Part shown: positions 30,993 through 39,661 of the stretch, in pieces
Numbering within the stretch: position 1 is the stretch's first letter
Layout: each line of letters opens with the position of its first letter
Assembly (NCBI RefSeq): GCF_000749845.1
Contig: NZ_JQHM01000001.1
Span: forward strand, 1,488,001-1,552,000
Length of the DNA: 64,000 nucleotides
Source: Pectobacterium betavasculorum
Lineage (GTDB): Bacteria; Pseudomonadota; Gammaproteobacteria; Enterobacterales; Enterobacteriaceae
Direction of reading: 5' to 3'
The notes under the pieces: generated by a model
The model's database searches: none
Seen by the model: only the letters and a program-made list of their open reading frames with translations
Told to the model about the DNA's origin: nothing
Program-made: the position numbers and the translations under genes

Positions 30993-32015
30993 CTAGCGTA
31001 AGCTTTGCGTCAGCCAATCCGCCAGTTCCTGCAATTCGTTTTGCTGTTCAGGAAAAGCAGTAATCAGTTCCTGGCACGCAGCCGTCAACGCTTCCGGACG
31101 ATACGGCGTTCCCTGTAATATCGACGCCAGTGCTTCTAACGGCGCGGGATTCAGGCTATCAGTATAAATTTGCGCCCGAACAATCACGCCGCGTTCCACA
31201 TCGAAATGTAATTCAACGCCGCCCCAGGTAAAGCGATTGTCGAGTAAGTGAGAGAAATCCGGTGCCTGACCGAAGTTCCATTCCCAACTACTTTGGCGTG
31301 CAAATTGTTCACTGAACCCCGGTAAATCCGGGTAGGCAGAAGGCGAGATGATTTCCGGTTCGCACTGTTCGCCAAAATAATCAAAAAAGGCCTGCGTTAC
31401 GGCCTGACAAATTACCGGATGATCGACAGAAGGCAGTAATTCCACCAGATTGGCGACACGGGAACGTACGGACGTAATCCCTTTCGCCTGTAACTTTTTA
31501 ATATCTGGGTTCAAATAATCCGCTAAACGATTGAGATCTGCGTTCAGCAGCAGTGTGCCATGATGGAAACCGCGATCTTTCGTTTCGCGATACGCAGAGC
31601 CGGACACCTTGCGCACGCCGTCAGCAGTTTCCACCACCAGATCGTTACGCCCAGACGCACCGGCCTTTAACCCAAGCGAGCTGAGTGCATCCAGAACAAT
31701 CTGCGTTGAGACGCTTTTATCGTATTCCGGCTTACCGGCCATAAAGGTAAAGCAGGTATTGCCGAGATCGTGAAAGACCGCCCCGCCGCCGCTGCTGCGT
31801 CGCGCCAGCTTGATGCCATCCTCTTCCATCCGCCGCGTATTACACTCCTTCCACGGATTCTGGGCGCGGCCAATGACTACGGTTTCTGCATTCCTCCACA
31901 AAAACAGCACCCGCTGCGTGGTGGGCATCTGGCGAAAGATGCACTCCTCAACGGCTAGGTTAAACCAGGGGTCGTAAGAGTCGGAGATGAGTAAACGCAA
32001 AGAGGACGAGGACAT
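30993..32015 (-). CDS. lplA: Lipoate-protein ligase A
   Basis: Activates free lipoate with ATP and joins it to lipoyl domains of 2-oxoacid dehydrogenases and glycine cleavage H protein. It has [15 protein letters not shown] and [21 protein letters not shown], the lipoate and adenylate site, and the accessory C-terminal domain. Length 340 against 338. The gene lies between ydiV and nlpC, where E. coli has none. The ATG follows directly on a repeat fragment and has only a weak ribosome site. Confidence 0.94.
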   Translation of the reverse strand: MSSSSLRLLISDSYDPWFNLAVEECIFRQMPTTQRVLFLWRNAETVVIGRAQNPWKECNTRRMEEDGIKLARRSSGGGAVFHDLGNTCFTFMAGKPEYDKSVSTQIVLDALSSLGLKAGASGRNDLVVETADGVRKVSGSAYRETKDRGFHHGTLLLNADLNRLADYLNPDIKKLQAKGITSVRSRVANLVELLPSVDHPVICQAVTQAFFDYFGEQCEPEIISPSAYPDLPGFSEQFARQSSWEWNFGQAPDFSHLLDNRFTWGGVELHFDVERGVIVRAQIYTDSLNPAPLEALASILQGTPYRPEALTAACQELITAFPEQQNELQELADWLTQSLR

Positions 32016-32018
32016 GAG

Positions 32019-32042
32019 CAGCTCGAATTATCTAGGGTATAT
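32019..32042 (-). repeat. Fragment of a dispersed enterobacterial repeat
   Basis: On the minus strand this reads ATATACCCTAGATAATTCG followed by AGCTG. It matches one end of the full element at 51382-51519. It lies right before the lplA start codon and so forms the lplA ribosome-binding region. Confidence 0.6.
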
Positions 32043-32061
32043 AAGTAAAATAAGGAAGGCG

Positions 32062-32628
32062 TTAGATACGGCGAGCCTGCCAATAAGCCCGTTTCCAATA
32101 TACGTTATCCAGCGACGAGCGGATGACGCCCTGACTGGTAGACGCGTGAATGAACTGGTCGTCTTTATCATATATTCCAACATGCAACCCGCTGCTACCG
32201 CTGCCTGTTTTGAAAAAGACCAAATCGCCCGGCAGCAGATTATCGCGATCAATGCGCTCACCCAGTTCGGTTTGTTCTTCCGTGGTGCGCGGCAACTGCA
32301 AGCCAAATTTATCGCGAAACGTTAGGTAGACGAAACCGGAGCAATCGACGCCGTTACGATCCAGACCGCCATAGCGATAAGGCGTTCGGTACCATTGTCC
32401 CAGTTGATCGTTTAGCTCCACCATCACCATGATTGAATCGCTCAGTCGCGCATTCGGCGGCGGGTTATTATGCCGACTACTGCTACAGCCGACCAAAATC
32501 AGGCTGGCGAGGAGCAACCCATATCGTAGGGTCAAACTATATCGTAGGGTCAAACTATATCGTAGGGTCAAACTATATCGTAGGGTCAAACCCTGTCGTA
32601 GAGAAAAACCAGGCCGTAAACGTATCAT
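32062..32628 (-). CDS. nlpC: NlpC/P60 family lipoprotein with an enlarged signal peptide
   Basis: A probable murein peptidase of the NlpC/P60 fold. The catalytic triad is visible in GVDCSGF (Cys), GLHVGIY (His) and FIHAS (His). A lipobox LVGC marks the lipidated cysteine at residue 48. From there on it matches E. coli NlpC (154 residues). Before it, the basic n-region is stretched by four tandem copies of a six-residue unit LTLRYS, coded by an 18-base DNA repeat. ATG at 32628 gives 188 residues; TTG at 32634 would add two. No good ribosome site is seen, so the start is uncertain. Confidence 0.88.
   Translation of the reverse strand: MIRLRPGFSLRQGLTLRYSLTLRYSLTLRYSLTLRYGLLLASLILVGCSSSRHNNPPPNARLSDSIMVMVELNDQLGQWYRTPYRYGGLDRNGVDCSGFVYLTFRDKFGLQLPRTTEEQTELGERIDRDNLLPGDLVFFKTGSGSSGLHVGIYDKDDQFIHASTSQGVIRSSLDNVYWKRAYWQARRI
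32521..32591. repeat. 18-bp tandem repeat in the nlpC signal region
   Basis: The unit ATATCGTAGGGTCAAACT is repeated three times without change, followed by a fourth copy lacking only its last base and a decayed fifth (CTGTCGTAGAG). As 18 is a multiple of three, gain or loss of copies keeps the nlpC frame open. Confidence 0.97.
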
Positions 32629-32776
32629 GCGCAATTACCATAAAAACCGCCGAGGCCAGGAGCCTCTCGCGTTCGAAATGCTAGGTATTGGATTAATTTA
32701 GCGTTTAATCAGTGCGACTGGCAAGTAAAGGCGATTTTTCCTATTTCTGGCGGCACCTATTTTCTAACGATAAAGG

Positions 32777-33553
32777 TTAGGCGCTGCGAGTAATGATCCA
32801 ATTTCTGCCATCAACCACGTGACGCTGAAATTCAACACCGAAGACCGGAGACAGCACCTCCGGCAGCATGACATCCGCCGTTTTACCCTGTGCCACCAGC
32901 ACGCCCGCTGACAGCAGCCACACGCGATCCGCATGGTGGGCGCTGTGATTGAGATCGTGTGCGCAAACCACGGCGGCAACCCCTAAGCGACAGAGTTCGC
33001 TCAGTAACGAATCCAGTGCCACCTGCTGAGCCACATCCAGACTGTTGGTGGGTTCGTCCAGCAGCAGCAGACGCGCGTGCGGGTTGATCGTCGGCCAAAT
33101 CTGCAACAGCGCCGCCACCAGCCGAACTCGCTGCCACTCACCGCCCGACAGTTGCGTAAGCGGACGCGCCAGTTTGTCGGTTAACATCAGGCGTTCCGCC
33201 AGAAAATGCACCACCTTTTCAACCGCGTATTCGTGAGCCAGCGGCGGTTGATGAAGTTGCCAATACTGAAACACTGGCATCAGCGCCAATGGCGGTTGCT
33301 GCTGTGCCAGATAGGCGCGCCGCACGGCAAGATCCGCTGCCGTATACTGCGACAGCGCCGTGCCAGCCAGATAGACCTCGCCCTCACCCGCCAATAAACC
33401 AGCCGCTCTTGCCAGCAAGGTGCTCTTTCCCGCGCCATTCGGGCCAATGATGTGAAGCAGTTCACCGCAATGAAATTCCGCTGTCGTTGGCGATAAACGC
33501 GGCAAGACGCTAGCCTGCCGCAGTTGCAATACCGGGGAAGTCTGCTGCGTCAA
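32777..33553 (-). CDS. btuD: Vitamin B12 import ATPase BtuD
   Basis: The ATPase of the BtuCDF cobalamin importer. Walker [10 protein letters not shown], signature LSGGEWQRVRL, Walker B LLLDEPTNSLD and CAHDLN are intact. It begins with TTG directly after the btuE stop, with no gap; no ATG near the family start exists. Length 258 against 249. A 148-base gap leads to nlpC. Confidence 0.93.
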   Translation of the reverse strand: MTQQTSPVLQLRQASVLPRLSPTTAEFHCGELLHIIGPNGAGKSTLLARAAGLLAGEGEVYLAGTALSQYTAADLAVRRAYLAQQQPPLALMPVFQYWQLHQPPLAHEYAVEKVVHFLAERLMLTDKLARPLTQLSGGEWQRVRLVAALLQIWPTINPHARLLLLDEPTNSLDVAQQVALDSLLSELCRLGVAAVVCAHDLNHSAHHADRVWLLSAGVLVAQGKTADVMLPEVLSPVFGVEFQRHVVDGRNWIITRSA

Positions 33554-34105
33554 TTATTTTGCCAACGCCGCTTCTATCGCTTTGACGATGGTGTCATGGT
33601 CAGGCGACATATCCGGTGCAAAGCGCTCAATCACGCGCCCTTCGCGATCCACCAGAAACTTCTCGAAGTTCCACAGGATGTCTTCTGGATTCTTGGGTTT
33701 ACGGCCTTTGTTGACCAAACGAGCAAAAAAATCACTCTTCCAGGTGCCGTTGGCCTCGGGTTGCTGGCGAATCAACAGTTGATACAGCGGGTGGCGATTC
33801 TCGCCGTTCACTTCAATCTTGCTGAACATGGGGAATTGAACACCAAACGTTCCACGGCAGAATTCTTGAATCTCTTCTTCTGAACCCGGTTCTTGCCCCG
33901 CAAATTCATTGGAGGGGAATCCCAGCACGACCAGGCCTTTGTCGCGATAGGTTTCGTAGAGTTTTTCTAATGCATCGTATTGCTTAGTCAGGCCGCATTG
34001 AGAGGCGACATTGACGACTAAAGCAACCTGCCCTTTAAACGCGTCGAACGTTGTCGCTTTCCCGTCAATGGTTGTCAGCGGAATAGCATAGATTTCAGTG
34101 CTCAT
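33554..34105 (-). CDS. btuE: Glutathione peroxidase-like protein BtuE
   Basis: A thiol peroxidase of the glutathione peroxidase family, not needed for B12 transport despite its name. The peroxidatic cysteine is Cys37 in NVASQCGLT, and DILWNFEKFLV is conserved. ATG at 34105 with AGGGAG before it gives 183 residues, the E. coli length; the frame runs on to 34162 without family similarity. It lies between btuC and btuD as in E. coli. Confidence 0.94.
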   Translation of the reverse strand: MSTEIYAIPLTTIDGKATTFDAFKGQVALVVNVASQCGLTKQYDALEKLYETYRDKGLVVLGFPSNEFAGQEPGSEEEIQEFCRGTFGVQFPMFSKIEVNGENRHPLYQLLIRQQPEANGTWKSDFFARLVNKGRKPKNPEDILWNFEKFLVDREGRVIERFAPDMSPDHDTIVKAIEAALAK

Positions 34106-34171
34106 CGTTTTGCTCCCTTCAGTGATAAAACAGCGTTGATCAAACAAGAGTAGGTAACACAAGACGTATCG

Positions 34172-35209
34172 CTACAGTCGATTACGTAACAACAGCCAGA
34201 TAAACCATGGCGATCCCAGCGTAGCGGTAACCACGCCTATCGGCAACTCGGCTGAACTCAACGCCACGCGCGCGACCGTATCCGCCAGCAGCAGAACACC
34301 ACCACCGGCTAACGCACATCCAGTCAATAAATAGCGCTGATCGGTCAGCCCGCACAGTCGCAACATGTGCGGAATCACCAATCCAATAAACGCGATGATA
34401 CCGGCAAGTGCCACACTCAGCCCAACCTGTACGCCCATGACCAGCACCAGAACTGTCCGCCAGCGGTAAACCGGGATGCCCAACTGACGCGCCTGAATCT
34501 CACCCAGCGTCAACCTATTCAGCATCGCACCCTGACGACTCAGCCACAAGAGCAGCGGTAAGAGCGTCAACATCAACCAGCCGTGTCGCCAGTCAATGCC
34601 GCTGAAACCGCCCATCATCCAGTACATTAACTGGCGCAAATCAAGGCTGGTACTGAAGTAGACCGCCCAGGTCATTACCGCGCTACAGATAATCCCGAGC
34701 GCAATGCCGATGAGTAACAAACGGGTATTGGAAATATGACGACGGGAAAAATGGAGTAATAGAAAGGTAATCAGCAGCGCACCGGCAATGGCGCTCAAGC
34801 TTAACACCCAGACAGGCAGTAATCCCTGCCCCAGCAGTACCGCTAGCACCAAGGCTACGCCTGCGCCGTTCGCCACACCCAACAGCCCCGGTTCAGCCAA
34901 CGGATTATCAAAGACGGCCTGCATGACAGTGCCAGACATGGCCAGACTAGCGCCCACTAGCATCACGGCCAGCGTTCTGGGTAACCGCAGTTGCCAGACA
35001 AAGAGTTGCTCAGCATCATCCAGCCAGGCAGTCGGCCAAATCCAGCGTTCCCCGGCGCACAGGCTTACCACCAGCGTTAACAAGAGAAATGCCAACAGCA
35101 GTGCCAGACTCCGACGATCGCGCCTGCACTGCTGTTGTTTTAGCTGGCTGTAATGGGGCAATGGCGTCGCGTGTTTTCGCGTGATATCACCCGGCGGTAA
35201 TGGCTGCAT
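34172..35209 (-). CDS. btuC: Vitamin B12 ABC permease BtuC
   Basis: The inner-membrane permease of the cobalamin importer, FecCD family, about ten hydrophobic segments. [22 protein letters not shown] and [12 protein letters not shown]-like [12 protein letters not shown] are family motifs. Length 345 against 326; the extra residues are a polar N-terminal tail from the start at 35209, so a later start is possible. In E. coli ihfA lies upstream, but here a methyltransferase gene does, so synteny breaks at this point. Confidence 0.93.
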   Translation of the reverse strand: MQPLPPGDITRKHATPLPHYSQLKQQQCRRDRRSLALLLAFLLLTLVVSLCAGERWIWPTAWLDDAEQLFVWQLRLPRTLAVMLVGASLAMSGTVMQAVFDNPLAEPGLLGVANGAGVALVLAVLLGQGLLPVWVLSLSAIAGALLITFLLLHFSRRHISNTRLLLIGIALGIICSAVMTWAVYFSTSLDLRQLMYWMMGGFSGIDWRHGWLMLTLLPLLLWLSRQGAMLNRLTLGEIQARQLGIPVYRWRTVLVLVMGVQVGLSVALAGIIAFIGLVIPHMLRLCGLTDQRYLLTGCALAGGGVLLLADTVARVALSSAELPIGVVTATLGSPWFIWLLLRNRL

Positions 35210-35382
35210 TGTTCACCGTAACAAAGAATTCAGCGCAATAAAAAAGCGCAATTAAGAGAACGCACGATGACAATTGCAACCGCACAAGACTTCTCTAAAT
35301 ACTGTCACGTATGGTAAACGATTTCGCCCGCCTTACACGCTTTTTCCTTGTTACCGCTATGCAATCAAAATGAATAAGATCA

Positions 35383-36147
35383 CTACTTCGTGCTGCATAC
35401 CGCAATATAGTTAAGCTGGTTTCTATTGCGGCGGAAGGTATGAAACATGTTGAAGAACATGCTGCGGTTTTCTTTTTTCAGCGCATTTTTTACGATGCGC
35501 ACCGCACCCGCTACGCCTTCATCATAAATCAGCCCTTGTGGCGTCAGCAGCGTCATCGCGCCGTTATCATAGTTAACCTTGCTAAAACCACACTCCTGAA
35601 ACAGCGTAACCCAGCGTTCACGCAGCATCGGCTGCGCGTGTACATTGATCGCTTTATGCATCTGCTCCACCGCCTGCAATGCTCCGGTATCCTTTTCGGA
35701 AAGCAGCATGATGTCGTGGGTAATCAGGCGACCGCCCGGCTTCAGCACGCGATAATACTCGGCAATAATGCGGCTCTTGGCCTTGTCGGCATACATGGTC
35801 AGCATGGCTTCATTAATCACCACGTCAAAGTGATTATCGGGAAAAGGCAGTTCCAGCGCATTCGCCTGCATAATCGTGACCTGCGAGGCCAGACCGTTCG
35901 CTGCGACATTTTCCTGCGCCTTTTGTAACGCCACTTTATCCATATCCGCACCGATGACCTGACAGCCAAAACGACGCGCGATTTCCATCGCCGTCGTGCC
36001 CATATTGCAGGCGACTTCCAATACTACGCTGTCCTGCCGGAACCCCGCCTGACTCAGCAACCACTCCGTTGCCTTTCTGCCGCCGGGGCGCAGGCGTTTT
36101 TTCCCCAATCGAGCCAGGAATTTATGTCCTGCTTCATGATCGCTCAT
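35383..36147 (-). CDS. SAM-dependent methyltransferase, substrate unknown
   Basis: A class I methyltransferase of 254 residues. The SAM-binding motif I is VLEVACNMGTTAMEIA, the acidic end of strand 2 is GADMD, and the motif after it ALELPFPDNHFDVVINEA. The C-terminal part is helical and basic. It resembles ubiquinone/sterol-type methyltransferases only in general fold, so I give no substrate. GGAGTGACAGT precedes its ATG. It lies 38 bases after the cupin gene on the same strand, probably one operon. Confidence 0.85.
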   Translation of the reverse strand: MSDHEAGHKFLARLGKKRLRPGGRKATEWLLSQAGFRQDSVVLEVACNMGTTAMEIARRFGCQVIGADMDKVALQKAQENVAANGLASQVTIMQANALELPFPDNHFDVVINEAMLTMYADKAKSRIIAEYYRVLKPGGRLITHDIMLLSEKDTGALQAVEQMHKAINVHAQPMLRERWVTLFQECGFSKVNYDNGAMTLLTPQGLIYDEGVAGAVRIVKNALKKENRSMFFNMFHTFRRNRNQLNYIAVCSTK

Positions 36148-36185
36148 ACTGTCACTCCTTCATTCAGCGTTATCGCAGTAGCCAT

Positions 36186-36527
36186 TTACTGAGCTTTCAG
36201 CGTCTTCAACATGGTCAGCAACATCCGTGACGACTGCTGCGCATCGACGGCGTGAGGGATATTGGCAGGCATACGTACCAGCGTGCCGGGCTGTGCGACG
36301 ATGGGTTCCCCCCCGATCGTCAGCAATAATTCACCTTCAAGTACCATAACCAGTGCATCATAAGGCGCACTGTGTTCGCTCAACCCCTGCCCTTGGTCGA
36401 AGGCAAACAGCGTGACATTGCCGCCGTCGGTACGGGCCAGCACGCGGCTGGCGATACCGTGTTCAGTTGGGGTAATCAACTCATGGATAGCCAGCGCTTG
36501 TGCCGCCGGAAGGGTATTGTCTTTCAT
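36186..36527 (-). CDS. Small cupin-domain protein
   Basis: A 113-residue single cupin with the two cupin motifs in altered form (SEHSAPYDALVMVLEGE and MPANIPHAVDA), so one metal could be bound. Such proteins often follow stress or metabolite signals but the role is unknown. It is divergent from the Crp/Fnr gene, 115 bases away, and upstream of the methyltransferase, which suggests that the regulator controls this pair. Confidence 0.85.
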   Translation of the reverse strand: MKDNTLPAAQALAIHELITPTEHGIASRVLARTDGGNVTLFAFDQGQGLSEHSAPYDALVMVLEGELLLTIGGEPIVAQPGTLVRMPANIPHAVDAQQSSRMLLTMLKTLKAQ

Positions 36528-36642
36528 GGAAACGCTCCGCTATTTTCGATTCAGCGTGCCGTATTTTGCTTGCTGAATTCATGCAAGTGATTATTATTTT
36601 CATTTACTAGTTTGATGGTAATACCAGGCTCTGGGAGGGCAA

Positions 36643-37359
36643 ATGACATTTGTCAAAAAGGCACTATCGCCCGATGAATACGGCGACGTGTTGTTTCAGC
36701 ATGACTGGATGCGCGGTGAACCCAGCGACGTGGTGTGTGAACTATTAGCCAAAAGCGAGCGCCTGTTTTTCCGGCAGGATGACGTTCTGTTTCGCGAAGG
36801 CGACAAAATGCAGCACTGTTTGCTGGTTGAAACGGGAAAATTGCAGGCTTTTCGCCATACCTATGGCGGAGACGAGAAAATTTTCGGGCAGTTTGAATGT
36901 GGAGAGTTTGTCGCGATTGCCGCCGTCTTTATGGATCACGGCCGCTTCCCGATGAATATCCGTGCGCTAAGCGATGGCCACACGCTGATGATTCCGCGGC
37001 AGGATATTCATCAGTTTTGTTTGCAACGCCCGGAACTGGCGCTGCGTCTGCTCAACTACCTGGGCAAAAAACTCTACTCGACAATCAACCAAATCGACTG
37101 GCTGACCTCCAGCTCCGCGCCACAGCGTCTGGCAGATTACCTTCTGCGGCAGCATCACATTCAGCAAACTCAGCACCTGACATTGCCAGTGAGCCGCGGC
37201 CAGCTCGCCACGTCATTGGGGATGCGTGGTGAAACATTGAGTCGATTAATGTCGGACTGGAAGCGACAGGGCCACATTACCTATCGGGGCCATCAGGTGG
37301 AATTGTGCGATCTGAATTATCTGAAAGAACTGGCTGCCGAGGCCAGAAGGACATTCTGA
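36643..37359 (+). CDS. Crp/Fnr-family transcriptional regulator
   Basis: 238 residues: an N-terminal cyclic-nucleotide-type sensor domain (FFRQDDVLFREGDKMQHCLLVETGKLQAFR) and a C-terminal winged helix with SRGQLATSLGMRGETLSRLM as recognition region. It has no N-terminal cysteine cluster like FNR, so an oxygen-sensing iron-sulfur centre is unlikely. GGGAGGG stands close to the ATG. The 115-base gap to the cupin gene should hold both promoters; TTTGATGG at about 36610 could be half of a Crp/Fnr-type site. Confidence 0.88.
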   Translation: MTFVKKALSPDEYGDVLFQHDWMRGEPSDVVCELLAKSERLFFRQDDVLFREGDKMQHCLLVETGKLQAFRHTYGGDEKIFGQFECGEFVAIAAVFMDHGRFPMNIRALSDGHTLMIPRQDIHQFCLQRPELALRLLNYLGKKLYSTINQIDWLTSSSAPQRLADYLLRQHHIQQTQHLTLPVSRGQLATSLGMRGETLSRLMSDWKRQGHITYRGHQVELCDLNYLKELAAEARRTF

Positions 37360-37434
37360 CGGAGATAACTGGTGGTGCTAAGGCTTAGTAAAATGAAGCA
37401 TAGCGGTTCTATAGAACAATTTTGGATATGTATT

Positions 37435-37539
37435 TTGACAATTGTCATTCCCCCATCATCGGATTATCAACTACGCTTAGCTTACATTGATGAGAGCGAT
37501 TTACATATGTAAGTAATTCTCATTAACATCGTAATGAGA
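37435..37539 (+). promoter_or_regulatory. Promoter region with two adjacent palindromes
   Basis: A consensus -35 TTGACA stands at 37435-37440 without a clear -10 at 17 bases. TTACATATGTAA at 37501-37512 is a perfect 12-base palindrome. Six bases on, TCTCATTA at 37518-37525 and TAATGAGA at 37532-37539 form an 8-base inverted repeat. The second resembles Fur half-sites. They precede the small gene at 37558 and could be operators or an RNA stem in its leader. Confidence 0.5.
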
Positions 37540-37557
37540 TACCGTGAGGGTAACGCT

Positions 37558-37800
37558 ATGCTGGGCTTTTTCCGACGAACCTTATCTCTTCATGGAGCAC
37601 GGTCACCCCATGCACTGTCACGTCATGACAGCCAGCAGCCACCGCAGACGGTCTCCCCGACGGAAACCGCTGCGCATGCTCGCTGTAGCGAGAGTGAATA
37701 TTGTTTCTTTAACCACGCCGCCATGTTGCCATTCGATCAACTTGACGAATGTTGCTACAGCAACGATCGGCAAGAGAAAACGTCATCCTCACACGATTAA
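37558..37800 (+). CDS. Unrecognised small gene, 80 codons
   Basis: GAGGG seven bases before the ATG is an excellent ribosome site. The product is polar, begins MLGFFRRTLSLHG, and has four cysteines and several histidines in its second half (ARCSESEYCF, DECCYSND). No signal peptide, membrane segment or known domain is seen. Another frame (from 37544) is also open across this region and reads into cobB antisense, so codon evidence is divided. A hairpin CTGTCA/TGACAG lies near 37616-37632 inside it. It may be a small stress or metal protein or a leader RNA; I cannot tell. Confidence 0.45.
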   Translation: MLGFFRRTLSLHGARSPHALSRHDSQQPPQTVSPTETAAHARCSESEYCFFNHAAMLPFDQLDECCYSNDRQEKTSSSHD

Positions 37801-37825
37801 TGACGCTTTCACTTTTTGTTGGCGC

Positions 37826-38656
37826 TTAAAACGTGATGCTTTTGCCACGCGTCAGCCAGGCACTGACAAACTCGGGCACCACGGTACTCGCAGGACCGTA
37901 AATTTTTTCATCAAACTGGCTTTCTACCTGGCTAGGCTCCAGATTCAGCTCCAGCGTGTAGGCACCGTGCGAGTGGGCTTCATGGACAAAACCAGCGGCG
38001 GGATAGACGTGCCCGGACGTGCCAATCGCGATAAAGTAATCCGCCTGCGACAGCGCCTGGTAAATCTTGTCCATGTGCAGCGGCATTTCACCAAACCATA
38101 CAATATGCGGGCGTAACGGCGCGGGAAATTGACAGCAGTGACAGCGTTCACCGACGGCAAGATCGTCCGTCCACTCAAAAATCTGTCCACTTTGGCTACA
38201 GCGTATTTTCAGTAGCTCGCCGTGCATGTGGATCACGCGCTGGCTACCAGCACGCTCATGCAGATTATCGATGTTCTGTGTGATCAGTTGGAAATTGTCT
38301 TCCAGCATCGCTTCCAGATTCGCCAAGGCCAGATGCGCGGCATTCGGCACAATTTCCGGCTGCTGTAGTTGACGACGACGGGCATTATAAAATTCTTGCA
38401 CCAGCTCGGGGTTGCGCTGAAAACCTTCAGGTGTAGCGACATCCTCAACGCGGTGTTCTTCCCACAGGCCATCGGCTGCGCGAAAGGTACGAATGCCCGA
38501 CTCCGCCGAAATGCCTGCGCCCGTCAATACCACAACGCGCGGCTTTTTCACTTCGCTTGCGGCCAGATAATCACGATGGAAAATACGCGCCCGAAGACGC
38601 TGTTGCCGCATACGCTTTCCCTTGTGAAAACGCCCTAATCGTTGACGCGTATACAT
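37826..38656 (-). CDS. cobB: NAD-dependent protein deacylase CobB (sirtuin)
   Basis: A class III sirtuin that removes acetyl and succinyl groups from lysines. It has [22 protein letters not shown]-type NAD binding, the desuccinylase tyrosine/arginine region YNARRRQLQ, the catalytic histidine in IHMHGE, and zinc cysteines in RCSQSG and CHCC. The basic N-terminal tail matches the long E. coli isoform; length 276. It follows nagK by 11 bases. Confidence 0.95.
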   Translation of the reverse strand: MYTRQRLGRFHKGKRMRQQRLRARIFHRDYLAASEVKKPRVVVLTGAGISAESGIRTFRAADGLWEEHRVEDVATPEGFQRNPELVQEFYNARRRQLQQPEIVPNAAHLALANLEAMLEDNFQLITQNIDNLHERAGSQRVIHMHGELLKIRCSQSGQIFEWTDDLAVGERCHCCQFPAPLRPHIVWFGEMPLHMDKIYQALSQADYFIAIGTSGHVYPAAGFVHEAHSHGAYTLELNLEPSQVESQFDEKIYGPASTVVPEFVSAWLTRGKSITF

Positions 38657-38667
38657 ACTTTCTCCAG

Positions 38668-39582
38668 CTAGTTATCCATTAAATGTAGCAACGCCGCACC
38701 ACGGACACCGCCCGCATCGCCATGACGCGCCTTCTCTATGCGTGGCAGTTTCGCAATCGGTAAAAGCCGCGAAGGAAGACGCGTTGGCAAAATTTGATAG
38801 ATTTCGTCAAAATTCGACAAACCGCCGCCCAATACCAACAAATGCGGATCAAACAGGGTCAGCAGATTGCCCAGACAGGCCGCCAGCAAATCCATAAAAC
38901 GGTCAACAAACTCCCGCGCTTTTTCCTCTCCGCCACGATAGTGCCGGATGATGGTCACAGCAGGCAGGGCTTCGCCATACAAGTGCTCGTATAGCCATTC
39001 AAAGCCACGGCCAGAAATATAATTCTCGATGCAGCCCAATTGTCCACAGCCGCACTTCACACGGGGAATATCCACACCGATGATATCCAACGCGTCGGAC
39101 GGCAGGCGGAAATGACCGAATTCACCCGCGATGCCGTTACGCCCCTCCACCAGACGCCCGTTAATGACCAGACCACCACCCAGTCCCGTGCCAAGAATCA
39201 AACCTAGCACGACAGGATAGGTACGAAATTCTGCGTCCCAGGCCTCCGACAGCACAAAGCAGTTGGCATCGTTGCTGATACGAATATCTCGCTGCAAACG
39301 CCGTGACAAATCCGTACGCAGCGGTTTTCCCATCGTCGCAGGCAGATTAGCAGTGAATAGCGCCGCGTCCTCTCCCGCCTCCATTCCCGGTACGCCGAGA
39401 CCGACCTTCCCTTGTACGCCAATCTGTGCGTCAGCTTCATGCACCAGATCGACCAACGTGGTGAGCAGGTCATCATAATTATTGCGCGGTGTCGGCACTC
39501 GCTTTTGCCACACCTTGTTCAACTCTGCGTCGAACACGCCCAGCTCAATTTTTGTGCCGCCCATATCAAAACCGTAGTACAT
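38668..39582 (-). CDS. nagK: N-acetyl-D-glucosamine kinase NagK
   Basis: A ROK-family kinase that phosphorylates GlcNAc from murein recycling. The ATP site DMGGTKIE, the sugar site SNDANCF and the ROK zinc motif [12 protein letters not shown] are intact. Length 304 against 303. It lies upstream of cobB as in E. coli, and nagZ of the same recycling path lies at 51.5-52.5 kb. Confidence 0.95.
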   Translation of the reverse strand: MYYGFDMGGTKIELGVFDAELNKVWQKRVPTPRNNYDDLLTTLVDLVHEADAQIGVQGKVGLGVPGMEAGEDAALFTANLPATMGKPLRTDLSRRLQRDIRISNDANCFVLSEAWDAEFRTYPVVLGLILGTGLGGGLVINGRLVEGRNGIAGEFGHFRLPSDALDIIGVDIPRVKCGCGQLGCIENYISGRGFEWLYEHLYGEALPAVTIIRHYRGGEEKAREFVDRFMDLLAACLGNLLTLFDPHLLVLGGGLSNFDEIYQILPTRLPSRLLPIAKLPRIEKARHGDAGGVRGAALLHLMDN

Positions 39583-39624
39583 GACTGCTCCTTAGGGTGT
39601 GTTTGCTTTCCCACACGATAGGGA

Positions 39625-39660
39625 ATATCCCCGTCATATATCAAGCCGCATGTACGTTCG
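39625..39660. repeat. Partial copy of a dispersed repeat between nagK and lolE
   Basis: ATATCCCCGTCATATATCAA followed by GCCGCATGTACGTTCG matches the left end of the element at 51382-51519 with a few changes. It fills most of the 79-base gap and ends one base before the lolE stop. Confidence 0.65.
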
Positions 39661-39661
39661 C

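Noticed and set aside
32521-32591. CRISPR array
   Set aside because: The 18-base copies are directly joined, without spacers, and lie in a coding region; no cas genes are near.
32429-32701. Plus-strand frames with repeated residues over the nlpC start
   Set aside because: The repeats come from the 18-base tandem unit read on the wrong strand; the minus strand gives a full NlpC lipoprotein.
37544-38116. 190-codon frame overlapping the small gene and the end of cobB
   Set aside because: Its second half is antisense to cobB, and it has a poorer ribosome site than the 80-codon frame.
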